Source: Bdellovibrio sp. SKB1291214 (lineage in GTDB: Bacteria > Bdellovibrionota > Bdellovibrionia > Bdellovibrionales > Bdellovibrionaceae). From it: a DNA stretch of 64,000 nucleotides. Positions within the stretch are counted from its first letter, which is position 1. Every line of letters starts with the position of its first letter. A program made the position numbers and the translations under genes. The stretch lies in contig NZ_CP106855.1 in NCBI RefSeq assembly GCF_002209355.2, positions 2,046,001 to 2,110,000 of the forward strand, in the 5' to 3' direction. The notes under the pieces were generated by a model. It did not search any database. It worked only from the letters and a program-made list of their open reading frames with translations, and was not told the DNA's origin. Below, one piece after another: positions 1 to 8,888 of this stretch.

Positions 1-2
1 TT

Positions 3-128
3 GGAACCTGCCAAGCAGAGAACAAACGCATCGAGGCTATCACAAAAGCTAAATCAGACGTTCAGTCTTCGTGGTATGTCGTACCCAGCGACGGCGGTCT
101 TGTTGGTGGAATCGGAATCAGTTACTAA
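3..128 (+). CDS. C-terminal end of a hypothetical protein, truncated by window edge
   Basis: An open frame enters from the left edge and stops at TAA 126-128, giving about 41 residues that end in a Gly-rich tail (GGLVGGIGISY). One Cys and a Trp are visible. The small, Gly/Ser-rich tail would suit a short exported protein like others in this window, but no domain can be recognised from so little. The frame choice rests on lack of stops and on the sensible stop position; the other two frames either stop early or give a less natural composition. Function unknown. Confidence 0.45.
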   Translation, partial: GTCQAENKRIEAITKAKSDVQSSWYVVPSDGGLVGGIGISY

Positions 129-258
129 TACTGCTGATTAGCAATTCAAAAAATGTTTATATCTCTCTGATTACTCCTTGTATGAATACAACATGCACAA
201 AGTTGCCTGGGAACATTATTTGGCTTTTCCTATATGCAGGAAACTCAGGATGTAAGCG

Positions 259-990
259 ATGCCAATTAGTCCTCAACAACAATTTTGCGCTCTGATCTTA
301 GATGATCAGATTGATAGCACTATGGTTTTAAAGACCATGATGGAGCATCGGGGCTTCAAGTGCTATCACGCTTTAACAGCCGAGGAAGCGACCAAACGGA
401 TCGAAGAAGTCTTACCACACCTTTTGATCGTCGATGTGACCTTAGGCCCTGAATCAAGCGGCGTTGACTGGTTGATTGAGGTTCGCAAAGGGCCCTTTAA
501 ATTTATTCCGGCAGTGATGCTAACGGGATCTGGAGACCAAGAGACAGTTAAAAATTCTATGCAGCTTGGTATCTTGGATTATGTTATCAAACCCGCTAAT
601 GCTTCGATCATGGATAAAAAGATCACCTCATGGCTTTCACGCCTTAAAGACAGCATTTATAACCTGGAAGCGGAGGAAGCTCCATTAGATATCGAAGCCT
701 CTTTCGATATGCAAATTTTGGCGATCAGTGAAACTGGATTATGTGTATCGGGTGTGATCTCAAATTCCGAACCCCTGTCGTTCAATAAAGTCTCTAGTCC
801 CTTTTTTGAAGGGATCGATGTCGCGCAACCTCAAAGAATTACTTTTCTAAATTATGAAAAAAGCCCGTCGTCATCGGGCGGCAGTCAAAATCCGATTCGA
901 AACTTCTGCCAAGTCAGTGGTTGGACAGAACCCGATTTTAAGCGCATTCGACTTTGGATTCGCAGTAATCATCTCGGGAGGAACTTTTGA
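259..990 (+). CDS. Response regulator, receiver domain plus uncharacterised C-terminal domain
   Basis: Receiver domain at residues about 10-125. The acidic pair is D15/D16, the phospho-acceptor is D59 in LLIVDV, the switch Thr is T89 in MLTGSGD, and the invariant Lys is K111 in YVIKPA, so the domain should be phosphorylatable. Residues about 140-243 form a beta-rich C-terminal domain without a helix-turn-helix. Its length and position suggest a PilZ-like or novel output domain, but no diagnostic motif is seen. The stop overlaps the TTG start of the next response regulator by 4 nt, and an HPt gene follows, so three phosphorelay proteins share one operon. No kinase is adjacent. The gene is probably a signalling output acting at the protein level. 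Confidence 0.85.
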   Translation: MPISPQQQFCALILDDQIDSTMVLKTMMEHRGFKCYHALTAEEATKRIEEVLPHLLIVDVTLGPESSGVDWLIEVRKGPFKFIPAVMLTGSGDQETVKNSMQLGILDYVIKPANASIMDKKITSWLSRLKDSIYNLEAEEAPLDIEASFDMQILAISETGLCVSGVISNSEPLSFNKVSSPFFEGIDVAQPQRITFLNYEKSPSSSGGSQNPIRNFCQVSGWTEPDFKRIRLWIRSNHLGRNF

Positions 991-1664
991 GCTCCGGAAA
1001 ATCTTTGGTTATTATTGTTGAAGATGCTCCTGATCAAGTGCAATTGCTTTCGGGATATTTGCGAGCACAAAGCCAAGACACTGATATTTTAAGTGCGCCG
1101 ACGGTTAAGCAAGCCATTGAGCTGATTTCTAAAACCCAACCCAAAATGGTGATCCTGGATTTGGTATTGGAAGACGGCTCGGGTGAAGAAGTTTTAAAAT
1201 ATGTCAAAGAAACGCAGCCCCAAGTTCCAGTGCTGATCGTGACCGGTGACCGCAGCGAAGAAACTCTTGCAAGACTCTTTGATGCTGGAGCTCATGACTA
1301 CATCACAAAGCCTGTCGATGATCTGATCTTTCGTTCCAAGGCAAGATCGCTTTTAAGTTCCCGATACATCTCTCCCTTAAATTTTTTAGGACGACGTGAT
1401 GGATTAGGAATGCTTCAAGTGCGTGCAGACTTAAAAGTTATTAAGCTCAATGAAACAGAAGCCGTCTTTATTTCTTCCTTTCACCTAGCACCAGGCGGAT
1501 TGTTCTTTGTGACTTTCAAGCAAGCCACGTTTCAAGTGCGGGTTCGTAACTATTCCCCGGTGCCAGGTAAAGGAACGTTTCGTATTGAATGCCAAGTCGT
1601 TCCTAAAAGCATGACCAACCCCGTGGATCTGCGCAGAGCCATCTATACGAGTAAGCTCAAATGA
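987..1664 (+). CDS. Second response regulator with the same receiver plus C-terminal domain layout
   Basis: The start is TTG at 987, chosen because it sits in a 4-nt overlap with the upstream stop and follows a gggagg ribosome site at about 976-981. The receiver domain has E12/D13, phospho-acceptor D58 (VILDLV), T86 (IVTGD) and K108 (YITKP). The C-terminal part, residues about 130-225, is beta-rich (GGLFFVTF, FQVRVRNYSP) and resembles the one in the preceding gene, which suggests tandem duplication followed by divergence. It overlaps the HPt gene downstream by 4 nt. Both proteins together with the HPt look like two alternative receivers for one phosphotransfer protein. No DNA-binding domain is visible. 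Confidence 0.85.
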   Translation: MSSGKSLVIIVEDAPDQVQLLSGYLRAQSQDTDILSAPTVKQAIELISKTQPKMVILDLVLEDGSGEEVLKYVKETQPQVPVLIVTGDRSEETLARLFDAGAHDYITKPVDDLIFRSKARSLLSSRYISPLNFLGRRDGLGMLQVRADLKVIKLNETEAVFISSFHLAPGGLFFVTFKQATFQVRVRNYSPVPGKGTFRIECQVVPKSMTNPVDLRRAIYTSKLK

Positions 1665-2029
1665 AATCAGACATCATTGATAAAGTAGTGTGGGAGGGCC
1701 TTCGTGAGTTTGAAAAAAACGAAGAGATGCCTGGATTTTTCTTAAACCTACTTGGAGCCACGTTAACAGCTTCAAGAACTCAAATGGATGGTTTACTGAA
1801 GGCCATCGACGACAGTGAAGCAAAACGCGTTCATTATTATGCACATACATTGAAATCGAGTTGCGCCTCTTTAGGTGCCCTGAATCTTGCAAAAACGCTG
1901 GGAGAAATTGAAGCAGCAGCTTTACAAAAACCGGCTGTGATTCGCCAAGATCTTATTCCCTCGGTTCGCAGTGTGTTTGATCAATTCCTGCAAGAAATCC
2001 AAAACGAGTACAACAGGCTATCCCTTTAG
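1661..2029 (+). CDS. HPt domain phosphotransfer protein
   Basis: A 122-residue all-helical protein with the HPt signature AHTLKSSCASLGA, in which H62 would be the phosphorylated histidine. The length equals a single free-standing HPt domain. It overlaps the upstream response regulator by 4 nt (ATGA). Its role would be to pass phosphate between a hybrid kinase encoded elsewhere and one or both neighbouring receivers. The two hybrid kinases at 12.2-15.7 kb contain receiver domains but no HPt domain, so they are possible partners; this is inference only. Confidence 0.85.
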   Translation: MKSDIIDKVVWEGLREFEKNEEMPGFFLNLLGATLTASRTQMDGLLKAIDDSEAKRVHYYAHTLKSSCASLGALNLAKTLGEIEAAALQKPAVIRQDLIPSVRSVFDQFLQEIQNEYNRLSL

Positions 2030-2177
2030 CTCATGTTGTTCATCAGTCTGGTTTAGAATCACAATCGTCTTGATGACTTTTTAACCAAGCGTCTTAATCC
2101 GCTGGTTGTTGGGGAATTCCTTAATTAAGTTTTTTAATAAGGAGAACAAATAACCCCGAGCGATCAAGGAGGATTGT

Positions 2178-3134
2178 ATGGGAATTGCGTTCATACGCGC
2201 AATGATAGTTTCACTGATAATGACCTGGTGTATTTCATCGTGGGCTTTTTTTATGCCCGAAGCTCCTCACGGAGCGCCCCTCGAAGGCCCCCCTCAGACA
2301 GAAAGTGATGATCCACGTCCACCGGGCTGGTCTGCATGGGATTCTATCGGTGGAGTAGGAACATCTGATCCGGCCAGTTGCTCTCGCAACAATTTTCGCA
2401 CTGAAGTTTTCGTTCGCGGAACTGACAATGCTTTATGGCACCGTCGTTGGAATGGAAATAACTGGGAAGCATGGCAATCGCTGGGAGGAATTTTAACTTC
2501 AGCTCCGTCGGCTGCATGTTGGGGAGCAAATCGCATTGATGTCTTCGTGCGCGGGACTGATAACGCCTTGTGGGTACGCAGTTATCGTTCAGGCACGTGG
2601 TTACCATGGTACACGCTAGGTGGTTATTTAACTTCGGGGCCAGGCTCTGCCAGCAGATCCAGCAATCGCTTAGACGTGTTTGTTGCTGGCGGCGATAGTG
2701 CCTTGTGGAAAAGATCGTTCGCAGCAGGGAGTTGGGGAGCCTGGGAATCTCTAGGGGGAGTCCTGACTTCCGATCCATCGGCAGTTTCTTGGGGATCAAA
2801 TCGTCTTGATGTGTTTGCGCGTGGAACTGACAATGCCCTCTGGCATAAATGGTTATCGGGGGGAACGTGGTCTGCGTGGGAATCTTTGGGAGGAGCGCTG
2901 ACTTCTTCGCCAGGTTCGTCTTCCTGGGGTTCAGGCCAACTGGATGTTTTTGTTCGAGGCACTGACAACACTCTTTACTATCGTCGTTACTTCGGCGGCT
3001 CTTGGAACGCCTGGAGTTCACTAGGGGGAGTTTTGTCTTCCGGTCCATCCGCAACGTCATCAGGTAACAAAAGAACCTTGGTGTTCGTCAAGGGAACCGA
3101 CAACGCCATTTGGTATCGCACGTATAAGGAATAG
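2178..3134 (+). CDS. Secreted PLL-like (DUF346-type) beta-propeller protein
   Basis: A signal peptide covers residues about 1-23. The mature protein has six tandem repeats of about 45 residues with the pattern W-x2-W-x-SLGG-x-LTS-x-P, then (R/Q)LDVFVRGTDNALW. This is the repeat of the PLL lectin family (Photorhabdus fucose-binding lectin, Pfam DUF346), which folds as a beta-propeller and binds fucose or O-methylated sugars. PLL itself has seven blades; here six full repeats are visible, and a seventh could close from the N-terminal strand. A strong ribosome site (aaggagga) precedes ATG 2178, and a hairpin terminator follows. A role in binding host, prey or matrix glycans is inferred, not shown. 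Confidence 0.75.
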   Translation: MGIAFIRAMIVSLIMTWCISSWAFFMPEAPHGAPLEGPPQTESDDPRPPGWSAWDSIGGVGTSDPASCSRNNFRTEVFVRGTDNALWHRRWNGNNWEAWQSLGGILTSAPSAACWGANRIDVFVRGTDNALWVRSYRSGTWLPWYTLGGYLTSGPGSASRSSNRLDVFVAGGDSALWKRSFAAGSWGAWESLGGVLTSDPSAVSWGSNRLDVFARGTDNALWHKWLSGGTWSAWESLGGALTSSPGSSSWGSGQLDVFVRGTDNTLYYRRYFGGSWNAWSSLGGVLSSGPSATSSGNKRTLVFVKGTDNAIWYRTYKE

Positions 3135-3144
3135 TTTTTGATCC

Positions 3145-3181
3145 AAGCGAATGCGCGTTTAGCGCGTATTCGCTTTTTTTT
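3145..3181 (+). terminator. Rho-independent terminator after the propeller gene
   Basis: A 13-bp stem (3145-3157 with 3163-3175, one G-T type mismatch) and a short TTTA-type loop are followed by a run of T. It begins 11 nt after the stop at 3134. It overlaps the possible end of a minus-strand ORF. Confidence 0.85.
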
Positions 3182-3467
3182 CCTCAGCGGATCTGTCTTG
3201 CTTATTGAGCAAAAATTTGTGTCGGACTTGATAGGTGGACTTGAGCTGTGACGGCGCATAGGCTTCTAGTAAAATGCCGTTATGCTTGGTTTGTAGAATA
3301 CGTTTTTGCTCGCTGATGGCTGGGTAAATACCGGTTTTCTTTTTCTTCCAATCTAACCAAGCGTGAATCAACAAGATTTGAAAGGCAGGGCCAATAAAGA
3401 TATTACGGCGGATCCCATCCACAGCATGAACTTTCGCATAGGGGACTGATCGACATATTTCATACAT
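3159..3467 (-). CDS. Hypothetical protein, doubtful
   Basis: A 102-residue minus-strand frame with a plausible soluble composition (IRRNIFIGPAFQILLIHAWLDWKKKK in the middle, a charged tail). No domain is recognised. No convincing ribosome site precedes the ATG, and its 3' end lies inside the terminator hairpin of the convergent gene, so the call is weak. The absence of any better frame here is the main reason to keep it. Confidence 0.35.
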   Translation of the reverse strand: MYEICRSVPYAKVHAVDGIRRNIFIGPAFQILLIHAWLDWKKKKTGIYPAISEQKRILQTKHNGILLEAYAPSQLKSTYQVRHKFLLNKQDRSAEEKKANTR

Positions 3468-3651
3468 AAATGAACTTAAATTTATACTTTGCGTGAAATT
3501 GCAGGTTGATGTTTTGATGTGGGACGTTTAGGGACTCCATCGTCAACGGATTGGACAGCTAAGAACTCTTTGCAAATTACTGGGAACGTAAGGAATGTCC
3601 TTGGGAGATGGGATATATTTGCCGCTCTAAATACGTCTTATAAGGTGTTTT

Positions 3652-4107
3652 ATGAAACTTAACTTGCTATCCGCGATTCTTGTTTTGGGTATCAGTTCTT
3701 CAGCACTCGCTAAATCGGGTGCTGAGCAATTCGTTTCTAATTACGCAAAACTGCCAAAGTCTTACGATGCTGTTCAGTTCGAGGGGAAAGCTCTCAGCGG
3801 TTTTCAGGGCAGATGCGTGCTAGCGATTACTGCAGGTTATATGAATGACGGAATGAAGTATTTGTCTTTGATGAATGATGTTGGCGAAACAATGTTCGTA
3901 AGTATCGATTCAAAGAAAGCTTACCCAGGTAACGTCATTAAAATCTCACAACGTGACGAAGAAGTTGACGAGTTCAATCATCACTATCCAATCGTTTACT
4001 CTTTGAAATTGGAAGTAGACGATGGCGGTAAACCGTTGCGCGCCAAGGGTAAAATCGATCGTCGATTCCCTTACCGCGACACGAATATCTCGTGCTCATT
4101 CAACTAA
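3652..4107 (+). CDS. Exported hypothetical protein
   Basis: Residues 1-20 are a typical Sec signal peptide ending ALAKS. The mature part, about 130 residues, has two Cys (in GRCVLA and ISCSF) that could form a disulfide, and a beta-rich pattern. The Cys spacing near both ends suggests a small compact periplasmic or secreted fold, similar in size to the other small exported proteins in this window (15.7, 34.9 and 55.6 kb). It ends 6 nt before the convergent NHL gene. No known domain is recognised. Confidence 0.75.
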   Translation: MKLNLLSAILVLGISSSALAKSGAEQFVSNYAKLPKSYDAVQFEGKALSGFQGRCVLAITAGYMNDGMKYLSLMNDVGETMFVSIDSKKAYPGNVIKISQRDEEVDEFNHHYPIVYSLKLEVDDGGKPLRAKGKIDRRFPYRDTNISCSFN

Positions 4108-4113
4108 CCGCGA

Positions 4114-5913
4114 TTACTCGAATTGTTGCTGTCCCGATGAGTTGAATTTTTGAACGTTCTTACCGACGGCATCGGCAACATACACGTTACCCTCAATATC
4201 GCCAGTTATCCCAAACGGCAGCTTTAGAATTAATCCATAAGACATGCCTGATTGTCCATAGCGACCCACGGGTGTCCCGGCGTTATCGAATTTTACGAGC
4301 TCTTTCGTTGGAGCGTAATCTGTTACGTAAAGATGTCCATCGCCATCTTGCCACATGCCAAAAGACGAAGTGATGCTTCCCGGAGCTCCTGAGGTATCAT
4401 ACTGTTGCGCGTGCATGTTACCGGCATTGTTTAAACGGATAAGCCCCGAATCAAAAACGACGATGTTAGAGCCGTCCGGACTTACAGAAATCACCGTAGG
4501 CGCAGTTAAAAGGCCCGTTGCTAAGTCTCCTCCAATTTGGGAGCCATCAGTAGAAACCTTTTTAATAGTCACGTTACTACCATTTTTATCCACGATATAA
4601 AGAACATCATTTTCGTCGATAGCGATCGAAAGCGGGTTAGTAACTAGAGTCGATGCGAAGTTTGGTATTTCTACGCCATCATGGTTGTACTTTTTTAATG
4701 TGAAGACCTGGGTGTCTGTTGTCAGCAGTGTATATATAGACCCTTTTGAATCGACGACTATTGAAAGGGGAATCTTTCCACCCGTATTAATAGTCATGGT
4801 GATATTGGCATTAGCGTCTGATCTTACAATGTCACCGGTCATCTGACCGACCAACATTTTACCATTGCCCTCAAGTGCAATGCTTGTTGGAAATGCGAAC
4901 GTTGGCGAGCCCGCTTTCACAACGGAAACGAAGGTGCTATCGGGTTTAATTTCGATGATGGCCTGCTGATTGTTGATAAAAAGATTCCCGTTGCTTCCAA
5001 AATGTAAATCCAAGGGGGAGTTCAAAGGGTCTGATGTGCTTGCGCCATTGTACGTCCATACATGTGTATTGCTAGGGCTGATTTTATGTATCTTGCTCGA
5101 TATTCCGTCTACAACATAAAGGTTTGCACCGGAATCGACGGCGATTTTTCCGGCCAATTCAAAGTTGCTGCCCACACCCGAGGTCACGCCGTCAAAAGTG
5201 GATGTATAGGAACCTGCGGAAGTAAACTTCTGAACCCGTCCGTTACTTTCGCGAATATATATATTGCGAGAACCATCGACAGCGATTCCAAGAATCATAT
5301 TGTCAATTTCGCCATTGTTGGTACCTTGACTTCCGAAAGTCGAGATAAAGCTGCCAGTAGTCGTATCAAACCTTTGCACACGACAGTTGTAAACATCAGC
5401 AACAAGGAAAGTTCCATTTGAATCAATAATAATATCCCCGGGAGTATTGAATTCCCCATTGCCGGTACCTGTGGCGTTACCCACTGTAAATATAAGTTGC
5501 CCCAAGGAGTTGTATTTCACGACTTTTTGAATATCCGTTGGGCTTGTTGAAGACAATGAGACATAAAGATTGTTTTGGGAATCCAGGGCAATTTGCTTGA
5601 TATGAGTTGCTGCCGTGCTGGGAATAAGACATTTTTTAAAAGTACCGTCTGATTTAACATAGGCAATCGGGCAGTCATCATTAAAAGCTGTTGCGATGAC
5701 ATATGTGCCGTCAGAAGTAATGGCAAAAGAGCTTGACGCCAAGTTAAGCACGTCGAACTTTGCTACCCCTAATGGAAAGATCCCTTTAGCGACGTTCGTT
5801 CCCACAGAGAGTGATTGTGATTGTTTCTTACCTAAAACCGAAACGTCTAGGCTGCAGGCAGTTAGACATAGCAAAACAGATGATACTAATGTGAGTTTCA
5901 AAAACGATCCCAT
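4114..5913 (-). CDS. NHL-repeat beta-propeller lipoprotein
   Basis: The N-terminus is a lipoprotein signal with lipobox LTAC and acylated C20. Residues about 60-599 are built of repeated units such as FNTPGDIIIDSNGTFLVAD, LPFGITGDIEGNVYVAD and IAVDSGANLYVVD, which is the NHL pattern (hydrophobic-P-x-G-I-x-D-x-x-G-N-x-Y-V-x-D). At roughly 45-50 residues per unit, this suggests about ten blades, enough for one or two propellers. Such proteins are usually surface or periplasmic scaffolds that bind proteins or glycans. The gene stands alone, convergent with the small exported protein at 3652. No catalytic residues are recognised. Confidence 0.8.
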   Translation of the reverse strand: MGSFLKLTLVSSVLLCLTACSLDVSVLGKKQSQSLSVGTNVAKGIFPLGVAKFDVLNLASSSFAITSDGTYVIATAFNDDCPIAYVKSDGTFKKCLIPSTAATHIKQIALDSQNNLYVSLSSTSPTDIQKVVKYNSLGQLIFTVGNATGTGNGEFNTPGDIIIDSNGTFLVADVYNCRVQRFDTTTGSFISTFGSQGTNNGEIDNMILGIAVDGSRNIYIRESNGRVQKFTSAGSYTSTFDGVTSGVGSNFELAGKIAVDSGANLYVVDGISSKIHKISPSNTHVWTYNGASTSDPLNSPLDLHFGSNGNLFINNQQAIIEIKPDSTFVSVVKAGSPTFAFPTSIALEGNGKMLVGQMTGDIVRSDANANITMTINTGGKIPLSIVVDSKGSIYTLLTTDTQVFTLKKYNHDGVEIPNFASTLVTNPLSIAIDENDVLYIVDKNGSNVTIKKVSTDGSQIGGDLATGLLTAPTVISVSPDGSNIVVFDSGLIRLNNAGNMHAQQYDTSGAPGSITSSFGMWQDGDGHLYVTDYAPTKELVKFDNAGTPVGRYGQSGMSYGLILKLPFGITGDIEGNVYVADAVGKNVQKFNSSGQQQFE

Positions 5914-6182
5914 GATAAACCCTCAATGTTACCTATGGTGTACTCATCGGAATTCATGGGTCAGAGCTTTCGTGTTTTCATAAAGAACAGAACTACTTAG
6001 CGCCCCTTTCTCTTATTGAGAAGGCTACATTATGGACCCGCAATAAAGTTTGTCTTTTCTTGCGATAATGCGAGTTCCTATCGCGCGACCTAGACCTTTG
6101 GCTTGAAATTACTCTTCCAAATCGCTTGTGCTTCATTATACGCGAAAGCCGGCCTAAAGTACTGGCATCGAAGAGGTGTTTT

Positions 6183-6932
6183 ATGGGATCAATCGTAGCA
6201 TTCATTAATCAAAAAGGCGGCGTCGCTAAAACTACGACAGCAATCAATGTTGCTGCACAATGGGCTCACAACGGCAAAAAAGTTTTGCTGGTGGATTTGG
6301 ACCCGCAATCTTCTGCAACTCGTTCTATCTTTGGTGACATGGATTTTGAAAACACGATTTACGATGTTTTGACGGGCGAGTTGAATGCTCAAGACGCTGT
6401 TGTGAAATCAGAAACTTTCGGCTTCGACGTAATCCCATCCGAGATCATGCTTTCCGGAATCGAAATCATTTTAGCTTCAAAATTCGGTCGCGAGAGCATT
6501 TTGAAACGTGGCCTTGCAGAGATCAAAGATGACTATGACATCATCGTGATTGATTGTTCTCCATCATTGGGTCTTTTGACCGTGAATGCCCTGATCGCTT
6601 CTAAAGACATCGTGATTCCGATTTGCCCAGAGTATTTCTCGTTAAAAGGTATCGAGTTGATCCTTGAGACTTTGAAAAATATCCACCAAGGCTTGGGTCA
6701 TAAAATTGACGTGCGCGGAATTATCATTTCTAAATACCGCAATCGTAAGATCGTGGAAAAAGTTATCAACGACCTTCGCACGAACTACACAATTCCTGTG
6801 TTTAACAACTACATCCCAGATTCGATCGTAGTTGAAGAAGCGCATCACAATCATAAGCCGATGCTTCAATACTCCCCAAGAAATCCTGCCGGTCAGGCGC
6901 TTGCTAATCTTGCTGTGGAAATGTGGGCGTAG
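6183..6932 (+). CDS. ParA/Soj-family ATPase (orphan)
   Basis: A 249-residue P-loop ATPase with the deviant Walker A motif KGGVAKTT (residues 11-18), the Walker A' region LLVDLDPQ and the Walker B region VIDCSPS. The family positions DNA or protein cargo by ATP-dependent dimerisation. The ATG at 6183 is chosen over an upstream in-frame ATG because the protein then starts at the conserved first strand and follows a gaggtg ribosome site. No parB or parS-like gene is adjacent; the next gene, overlapping by 10 nt, encodes a small basic-tailed protein that may be its partner. It could equally position a cargo such as chemoreceptors, since a chemoreceptor gene follows, but that is inference. Confidence 0.9.
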   Translation: MGSIVAFINQKGGVAKTTTAINVAAQWAHNGKKVLLVDLDPQSSATRSIFGDMDFENTIYDVLTGELNAQDAVVKSETFGFDVIPSEIMLSGIEIILASKFGRESILKRGLAEIKDDYDIIVIDCSPSLGLLTVNALIASKDIVIPICPEYFSLKGIELILETLKNIHQGLGHKIDVRGIIISKYRNRKIVEKVINDLRTNYTIPVFNNYIPDSIVVEEAHHNHKPMLQYSPRNPAGQALANLAVEMWA

Positions 6933-7429
6933 GCAGTCTTAATCCCTTATTCGTAGACTCAACAAAACCCATTGGTGATAAAGTCGTCACCAATGTGGAA
7001 TTGTTGTCCGTTGTTTTACACGACGGTGATTCGGTATTTTTTGAAGTCAGCGACGAATACGGCTTTCAGCAACGCTTCGCTTTAAAAGCTGTTGAAACTA
7101 AAAAGTCAGTGAAATACACAGCCGAAGTTTGGTTGAAATACCAGCACGAGATCCAATACCGATTCGTGATGGTGAACGCCGGTGAGGAAGTCTATGCTTC
7201 AGCAACTCAAACGGCTCGCGCGGGTCATATCATCTCTGACAAGTGGGCTCCGACATTTAAGCCTGACACGGTTCGCGAGAAAAAAGCGAAGCGTCCTCAA
7301 CAACCACGGGGCGAGGCCGCTGCCGCAGCCGTTCGCGAAGCTAAAGCTCAGCGCGAAGCAAAGTTTAAGCCTTTGGGACAACCTAATATGTTGTCCCAGA
7401 TAAAGTCATTAATAGACGACTTGCTTTAA
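6923..7429 (+). CDS. Hypothetical partner of the orphan ParA
   Basis: The GTG start overlaps the ParA gene by 10 nt, so translation is probably coupled. Residues about 20-105 form a beta-sandwich-like region (DGDSVFFEVSDEYGFQQRFALK, EIQYRFVM) that faintly recalls the carbohydrate-binding CBM48/AMPK-beta fold. Residues 115-150 are Lys/Arg/Ala-rich, likely disordered and basic, and a short amphipathic helix ends the protein. This layout, folded head plus basic tail plus helix, would suit a ParA cargo adaptor or nucleoid-binding factor. The family was not recognised, so this remains a hypothesis based on operon position. Confidence 0.7.
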   Translation: MGVGSLNPLFVDSTKPIGDKVVTNVELLSVVLHDGDSVFFEVSDEYGFQQRFALKAVETKKSVKYTAEVWLKYQHEIQYRFVMVNAGEEVYASATQTARAGHIISDKWAPTFKPDTVREKKAKRPQQPRGEAAAAAVREAKAQREAKFKPLGQPNMLSQIKSLIDDLL

Positions 7430-7433
7430 TAGC

Positions 7434-7459
7434 TGAGGCTTTTTAAGCCTCATTGTTTT
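7434..7459 (+). terminator. Terminator of the parA-like operon
   Basis: Perfect 8-bp stem TGAGGCTT / AAGCCTCA (7434-7441, 7445-7452) with a TTT loop, then TTG and six T. The stop codon of the convergent chemoreceptor lies inside the hairpin. Confidence 0.8.
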
Positions 7460-8888
7460 TTGCACCATTGACGATGCTTTGAAGATTTAACACCATCGCT
7501 TGCAACATAGCTGCTTGGGCAGACATCTCTTCGGCGGAAGCAGCGATCTCTTCTGCTGAAGCGGCATTTTGTTGTGTTGATGCATCCAAGTTCTGCATGG
7601 CCTTACTGATTTGAGTAATGCCGGTAGCTTGTTCTTCACTGGCAAGTGCAATTTCATCATTGATTGTGGCTGACTTTTCGATGGATAGAACAAGATCCGA
7701 CAAAGCAACTGCCATATCGCTGGCAAGTTTGCTTCCTATCTGAGTTTTGTCTGCGCTGTCACGAATCAACTCCGAAATATCCTTGGCGGCAGTGGCACTT
7801 TTTTGTGCCAAGTTTCTGACGGCATCTGCCACGACGGCAAAACCTTTACCGTGATCTCCAGCTCTGGCGGCCTCTACGGCTGCATTCAGTGCCAGCAAAT
7901 TGATTTGGAAAGAAATGTCGTCAATTACGCCGATGATGTCCTCAACCTTTTTGGCGCTGTTAGAAATTTCATTCATGGATTCGATCAAGCGTTTCATTCC
8001 CTCATTGCCTGACGCTGCACTTGTAGAACCTGTTTTAGCTAGCTGAGCGGCATTTCGTGCATTCTTGGCATTGTTGTTGACGACGCTGGTTAGTTCCTCA
8101 AGTGCTGCCACGGTTTCTTCAAGTGAACTTGCTGATTCAGTCGTGCCTGATGAAACTTGCTGACTTGCTGACGATAGCTGTGTGCTCGCGGAAGCAGTTT
8201 GTGCGCTCGCTCCACTTAGTTCAGAAGCCACATTGATAAGCGAACTAGAAATTCTTTTAGCTAGGAAAAGGCCTATGCCGACACTTAAAACTAATGATAC
8301 CCCCATTCCAGTCCACGTAATATTTGAGAGCTTGGAAAACAAAGATGCTGCATCTTTGTTAGTATTGTCTGCAAGTTCTACGTTGAGGTTTACAAGGTCA
8401 GATAAAAGATCGTCGACTATTTTGAATGAGGCCGAAAGTTCGCTGTTAATAAGCTTTTCAGCATCTGCTTTGTTGCCATTCTGAATACTATGAATCACCG
8501 CTAAAGCTACTTTTTCATACACAGGCCATGCCGCATCGAATTTTTTTAGAAGGTCCACTTCTCGGTCGGTTAGGAATGTTTTGCGATACTTATCCAACAG
8601 GGCATTTATTTTTGTTTTGTATACTTCAATGGCTTTGACAGACTCATCGATTTCTTTTGAATCTCTACTTAAAACCAAATCGTAAAGCTCTCTGTTGTGA
8701 TAGATCGCATTCATGTTGGCATTGCTCAAATCCGTCATCGGTATCAAGTTATTGTCATTCATGTTTTGGATAGAGGTGAATAATTGTTTACCCGCGTACA
8801 GCCCTATTGCGCCCATTGCGACAACGAAAATAGAGATAAAGATAAAACTTAAAATTAATTTGGTAGATAAGCGCAGACCGTTTAGCAT
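7443..8888 (-). CDS. Methyl-accepting chemotaxis protein
   Basis: Residues 10-32 and about 190-210 are membrane helices enclosing a periplasmic four-helix-bundle type sensor (about 155 residues). A very short linker leads into the cytoplasmic coiled coil, which carries the highly conserved hairpin tip [21 protein letters not shown] at about 325-345. Ser/Ala/Gln-rich heptads at 222-270 and 420-470 are likely methylation helices. No NWETF-type pentapeptide for CheR tethering is present. The ribosome site is agaggga before ATG 8888. It senses an unknown ligand and controls CheA. It shares the overall design of the receptor at 36.2-37.7 kb. Confidence 0.95.
   Translation of the reverse strand: MLNGLRLSTKLILSFIFISIFVVAMGAIGLYAGKQLFTSIQNMNDNNLIPMTDLSNANMNAIYHNRELYDLVLSRDSKEIDESVKAIEVYKTKINALLDKYRKTFLTDREVDLLKKFDAAWPVYEKVALAVIHSIQNGNKADAEKLINSELSASFKIVDDLLSDLVNLNVELADNTNKDAASLFSKLSNITWTGMGVSLVLSVGIGLFLAKRISSSLINVASELSGASAQTASASTQLSSASQQVSSGTTESASSLEETVAALEELTSVVNNNAKNARNAAQLAKTGSTSAASGNEGMKRLIESMNEISNSAKKVEDIIGVIDDISFQINLLALNAAVEAARAGDHGKGFAVVADAVRNLAQKSATAAKDISELIRDSADKTQIGSKLASDMAVALSDLVLSIEKSATINDEIALASEEQATGITQISKAMQNLDASTQQNAASAEEIAASAEEMSAQAAMLQAMVLNLQSIVNGAKNNEA

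Noticed and set aside
2344-3060. Long minus-strand open frames (80-238 codons) opposite the propeller gene.
   Set aside because: They are shadows of the repeated WG/LDVF coding pattern on the plus strand. They have no ribosome sites and their residues mirror the repeat.
4355-5421. Plus-strand frames opposite the NHL lipoprotein gene.
   Set aside because: The minus-strand frame has a lipobox and repeated NHL motifs; the opposite frames have no signal, domain or ribosome site.
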